Below are positions 7,318 through 9,283 of a stretch of 9,283 nt of DNA, piece after piece; position 1 is the stretch's first letter, and each line of letters opens with the position of its first letter. Source of the DNA: an uncultured Dehalococcoidia bacterium. Its GTDB lineage: Bacteria > Chloroflexota > Dehalococcoidia > Dehalococcoidales > UBA3254. A program made the position numbers and the translations under genes. The DNA is taken from NCBI GenBank assembly GCA_903890885.1, contig CAITCX010000058.1, positions 1 to 9,283 on the forward strand, read 5' to 3'. The notes beneath the pieces are model-generated. The model worked only from the letters and a program-made list of their open reading frames with translations. It had not been told where the DNA came from and did no database searches.

Positions 7318-7346
7318 TCCATATTGGCCTATGACTAAAGTCACAA
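7318..7346 (-). promoter_or_regulatory. Second candidate promoter for the sucC operon
   Basis: On the minus strand TTGTGA (7341-7346) and TATGGA (7318-7323) are separated by exactly 17 bases. Both boxes match the sigma70 consensus only partly. The -35 box is shared with the CRP-like palindrome, so a bound regulator would block or replace this promoter. Weak evidence on its own. Confidence 0.25.
7330..7345 (-). promoter_or_regulatory. CRP/FNR-family-like palindromic operator upstream of sucC
   Basis: The minus strand reads TGTGACTTTAGTCATA, which is TGTGA-N6-TCATA. It matches the CRP consensus TGTGA-N6-TCACA at nine of ten specified bases, and its core TGACT/AGTCA arms are symmetrical. It lies in the gap before the eight-gene operon, about 128 bases ahead of the sucC start. 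It would be downstream of the upper promoter start and would cover the -35 of the lower one, which fits repression better than activation. The regulator and its signal are unknown; a chance match is possible. Confidence 0.4.
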
Positions 7347-7374
7347 TTGGATTATCAACATAATAACATAGCGT

Positions 7375-7403
7375 ATTATAATTTAAAACACGACGGATTT
7401 AAA
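7375..7403 (-). promoter_or_regulatory. Candidate sigma70-type promoter for the sucC-sdhB operon
   Basis: A perfect TATAAT (7375-7380) stands 17 bases from TTTAAA (7398-7403) on the minus strand. The -35 box overlaps the miaB stop codon. Transcription would begin near 7368, leaving an untranslated leader of about 165 bases before sucC that contains the palindrome. AT-rich intergenic DNA produces such matches by chance, so this is only moderately supported. Confidence 0.45.
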
Positions 7404-8673
7404 TCGTCTCAAAGGATAATTGTTCAATCCAAAGCCTACCAGAGAGCGACCATGGGCTAGTGTGATTGATTTTGATTCTCACCAATTTAGATTGATAGTC
7501 ACCTTCCGCCCGGAAAAAAACCAATTTGTCTGTACGGGTGCGTCCAAACCAGCGTTCTTTTTCTTGCCCTTCTACCAAGACTTCCACAAGTTTGTCTTGA
7601 AGCCCGGCGTTGATAGCGCCCAAGATCTGCGCCTGCTGCTTTTCTAGTTTTTGCAACCTGAGTTTTTTATCCTCAGCAGTTACATCATCAGGCATTTCGC
7701 GAGCAGCCAGAGTGCCAGTTCGAGGTGAATAGGCAGCTGCATGGACCATATCAAACTTTAACTCAGATAGAAGGGCATAAGTGCTCTCATATTGAGCATC
7801 AGTCTCACCTGGAAAACCCACTATTACATCTGTGCTTAATGCAATATGGGGAATTTTGGCTCTGATGCGGCTTATAAGTTGACGATAATGTTCAATTACA
7901 TACCCCCGACGCATAGCCTTTAGCGTAACATCGTCACCAGCCTGTACGGGTAAGTTGATTTGTTCGCAAACCTTTTCTAATGAGGCGACGGTGTCGATTA
8001 GTTTATCCTTCATATCCTTGGGATGATTGGTCAAGAAGCGGATTCGCAGTAATCCGTCGATGGGATCTAAGACTTGCAGGAGATCAGCCAGATCAGGCTT
8101 ATCTGGGAGATCATGTCCGTATGAATCAACATTTTGTCCCAGTAAAGTAATTTCTTTGACTCCCCGGTTAACTAAACCGGTGACTTCGTTGACTACTTCC
8201 ACGAGCGGGCGACTTCTTTCACGTCCCCGGCGGTAAGGCACGATACAATATGCGCAAAAGTTATCACAACCTTGCATAATGGGAACATAAGTAGCCACTT
8301 GCGGAGAACGCGGCAGCATTTTTTCTACGTGATATTCTCCTAAAAACTCAGGAAAACTACCTGCCGCGAAAAAGTGATCTATAAAAGGAAAGGCCTTACG
8401 AAGACGAGCGGTGTCAGGTTCAACAAAACAACCTGTTACAGCCAGGGTAATCTGAGGACGGGTTTTTTTAAGACCTTTTAAAGTATGCAGTTTATTTTCT
8501 ACGCGGTTTTCGGCGCTTTGACGCACCACGCAGCTATTTAGAATAATTATATCGGCTCTATCCGGCTTTTCTACAGGCTGATAACCAAGGTATTCAAGGT
8601 AAGCAGATAGCCTTTCCGATTCGGCTTTGTTCATCTGACAACCAATTGTCCAGATATAGTAATTATGTGTCAT
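7399..8673 (-). CDS. miaB: tRNA-2-methylthio-N6-dimethylallyladenosine synthase
   Basis: This 424-residue radical-SAM enzyme adds a methylthio group to i6A37 in tRNAs that read codons beginning with U. The N-terminal UPF0004 domain holds three cysteines for the auxiliary [4Fe-4S] cluster: C12 (in GCQMN), C48 (NSCVVR) and C82 (TGC). The radical-SAM cluster motif CxxxCxxC is C136, C140, C143 in QGCDNFCAYCIVPYRRG. The C-terminal 65 or so residues form a TRAM RNA-binding domain. GCQMN favours MiaB over RimO or MtaB, and length is close to the family's usual 440. The ATG at 8673 has no convincing Shine-Dalgarno sequence (TTTAAAG precedes it), unlike the other genes here. It lies 120 bases after the tRNA gene with no clear terminator between, so readthrough from the tRNA promoter is possible. 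The i6A-forming partner miaA is not in the window. Confidence 0.94.
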   Translation of the reverse strand: MTHNYYIWTIGCQMNKAESERLSAYLEYLGYQPVEKPDRADIIILNSCVVRQSAENRVENKLHTLKGLKKTRPQITLAVTGCFVEPDTARLRKAFPFIDHFFAAGSFPEFLGEYHVEKMLPRSPQVATYVPIMQGCDNFCAYCIVPYRRGRERSRPLVEVVNEVTGLVNRGVKEITLLGQNVDSYGHDLPDKPDLADLLQVLDPIDGLLRIRFLTNHPKDMKDKLIDTVASLEKVCEQINLPVQAGDDVTLKAMRRGYVIEHYRQLISRIRAKIPHIALSTDVIVGFPGETDAQYESTYALLSELKFDMVHAAAYSPRTGTLAAREMPDDVTAEDKKLRLQKLEKQQAQILGAINAGLQDKLVEVLVEGQEKERWFGRTRTDKLVFFRAEGDYQSKLVRIKINHTSPWSLSGRLWIEQLSFETI

Positions 8674-8793
8674 CTTTAAAGAATAGCTGGAGAAAAGATT
8701 AAAATCAAAATCATATGTGAGAGCAAAGCCCGTTGTTCACAAATTGGTTGTAAAGCCGACGTTAATACATTGTTTAGATACTTGAGGCTAAAA

Positions 8794-8885
8794 TGGCGGA
8801 GGGATGGAGATTCGAACTCCAGACCCCACTTTCGTAGGGCAAGCGCTTAGCAGGCGCCCGCACTAGACCACTATGCGATCCCTCC
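8794..8885 (-). tRNA. tRNA-Ser (anticodon GCU), CCA end encoded
   Basis: A full class II cloverleaf can be folded. The acceptor stem GGAGGGA pairs with TCCCTCC, with discriminator G at 8797 and the CCA end encoded at 8796-8794. The anticodon arm is GGCGC-CTGCTAA-GCGCT, with one G-U closing pair and anticodon GCT at 8851-8849, which reads AGC and AGU serine codons. The long variable arm (CCCTAC-GAAA-GTGGGG) is diagnostic for serine, leucine or bacterial tyrosine tRNAs. The T arm is TGGAG-TTCGAAT-CTCCA. It is transcribed towards miaB. Position 37 is A after a U-ending anticodon, which normally receives t6A rather than the MiaB modification. Confidence 0.96.
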
Positions 8886-8925
8886 GCAAGGAAAACAAAT
8901 TGAAGATTGTTTAAAGACCTTATTT

Positions 8926-8954
8926 ATATTATCACACCGCTCAGATTTGCTCAA
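8926..8954 (-). promoter_or_regulatory. Promoter for tRNA-Ser
   Basis: TTGAGC (8949-8954) and TAATAT (8926-8931) are exactly 17 bases apart on the minus strand. A TGA just before the -10 box gives an extended -10 (TGnTAATAT). The predicted start near 8919 is about 34 bases before the mature tRNA 5' end. Spacing and the extended element make this the best promoter in the window. Confidence 0.55.
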
Positions 8955-9283
8955 TAAATATTTCAACCTCATATTTTTCTAGCCCGCAGCAGGTTCTTAA
9001 TTATGAAAAATTTGATGGATCAAGAAACAAGACAACTCATGGATAAGAGGAGTAAATACTTTTAATCATCCAGTTATTTTGATACCCGCAAAATCGTCAA
9101 ATCTCTTTATGTTGCAATAGGAGGCTGGTTTTCTTGATTTGAAACAAAATTTAAAGAATTCGCTCATTTCATAGAACACTATTTAGATACAGTAACATAA
9201 TTGTCGGAAGGATTTGAAAACAGAAGAGAGACACTGCAATATATTTTAAGGCTCTCAAACCAAAAAGATATTGACAGGAGGTC
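8955..9283. other. Gene-free AT-rich stretch with a broken reading frame
   Basis: No intact gene is visible on either strand. On the plus strand, one frame starting at the ATG at 9003 gives 20 codons to a TAA at 9063. The same frame then continues through protein-like segments separated by a TGA and a TAA, and stays open for about 34 codons to the right edge. The segments include FETKFKEFAHFIEHYLDTVT and SEGFENRRETLQYILRLSNQ, which resemble soluble helical protein. Three stops in about 94 codons is not far from chance at this base composition, so a decayed gene is only a possibility. The last bases (TTGACAGGAGGTC) contain a Shine-Dalgarno-like GGAGG and could lead into a plus-strand gene beyond the window. 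I recognise no family. Confidence 0.3.

Noticed and set aside
8716..8741. TGTGA and TCACA pair between the tRNA gene and miaB as a second CRP-like site
   Set aside because: The half-sites are 16 bases apart instead of 6, so they do not form a CRP-type operator; the five-base stem is also too weak for a terminator.
8794..8885. Functional link between tRNA-Ser(GCU) and the adjacent miaB
   Set aside because: MiaB acts on tRNAs reading U-starting codons; a GCU anticodon reads AGC/AGU, so this tRNA is not an expected substrate. Adjacency is probably chance.
9271..9276. TTGACA at the right edge as a promoter -35 box
   Set aside because: The window ends before any -10 box could be seen, and the overlapping GGAGG could equally be a ribosome site.
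1..9283. CRISPR arrays, insertion sequences or integrated elements
   Set aside because: No repeated spacer structure, transposase or integrase frame, or flanking direct repeats were seen; gene content and spacing look like ordinary core chromosome.

Overview
This window reads as a compact bacterial chromosome segment in which every recognisable gene is on the minus strand. Transcription order runs from the right edge to the left: a tRNA-Ser(GCU) gene, miaB, then a tight eight-gene cluster sucC-sucD-malic enzyme-fumarase alpha-sdhA-sdhC-sdhD-sdhB. The last gene is cut by the left edge. Moderate G+C, SD-rich short gaps, and MiaB and SdhA sequences that look like those of Dehalococcoidia suggest an anaerobic member of the Chloroflexota. 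That taxonomic guess rests on remembered family resemblance and is not proved here.

Right end (about 8886-9283): a good sigma70-type promoter drives the tRNA gene. Beyond it lie about 330 AT-rich bases with no intact gene, only a weakly protein-like reading frame broken by three stops. Middle (7399-8885): tRNA-Ser with an encoded CCA end, then miaB, the radical-SAM tRNA methylthiotransferase, which is separate from the metabolic cluster in function. The 196-base gap between miaB and sucC holds two candidate promoters and a 16-bp palindrome resembling a CRP/FNR-family operator.

Left and central part (1-7202): the eight genes are 1 to 42 bases apart or overlap, so they are most likely one operon. 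Together they cover the four-carbon arm of the TCA cycle: succinyl-CoA to succinate (SucCD), succinate to fumarate (SdhABCD, membrane-bound, quinone-linked), fumarate to malate (class I fumarase) and malate to pyruvate (malic enzyme). Run in reverse, the same set would carry pyruvate to succinyl-CoA. SdhA has a mixture of fumarate-reductase-like and succinate-dehydrogenase-like signatures, so direction cannot be fixed from sequence.

The main oddities are these. Only the alpha half of the two-subunit fumarase is present, and its stop codon overlaps the sdhA start. The sdh genes are in the order A-C-D-B. The two membrane anchors carry enough helix histidines for a possible two-haem cytochrome b. 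I saw no mobile element, CRISPR array or obvious foreign island, and no clearly undescribed system. This is mostly a well-conserved central-metabolism region.
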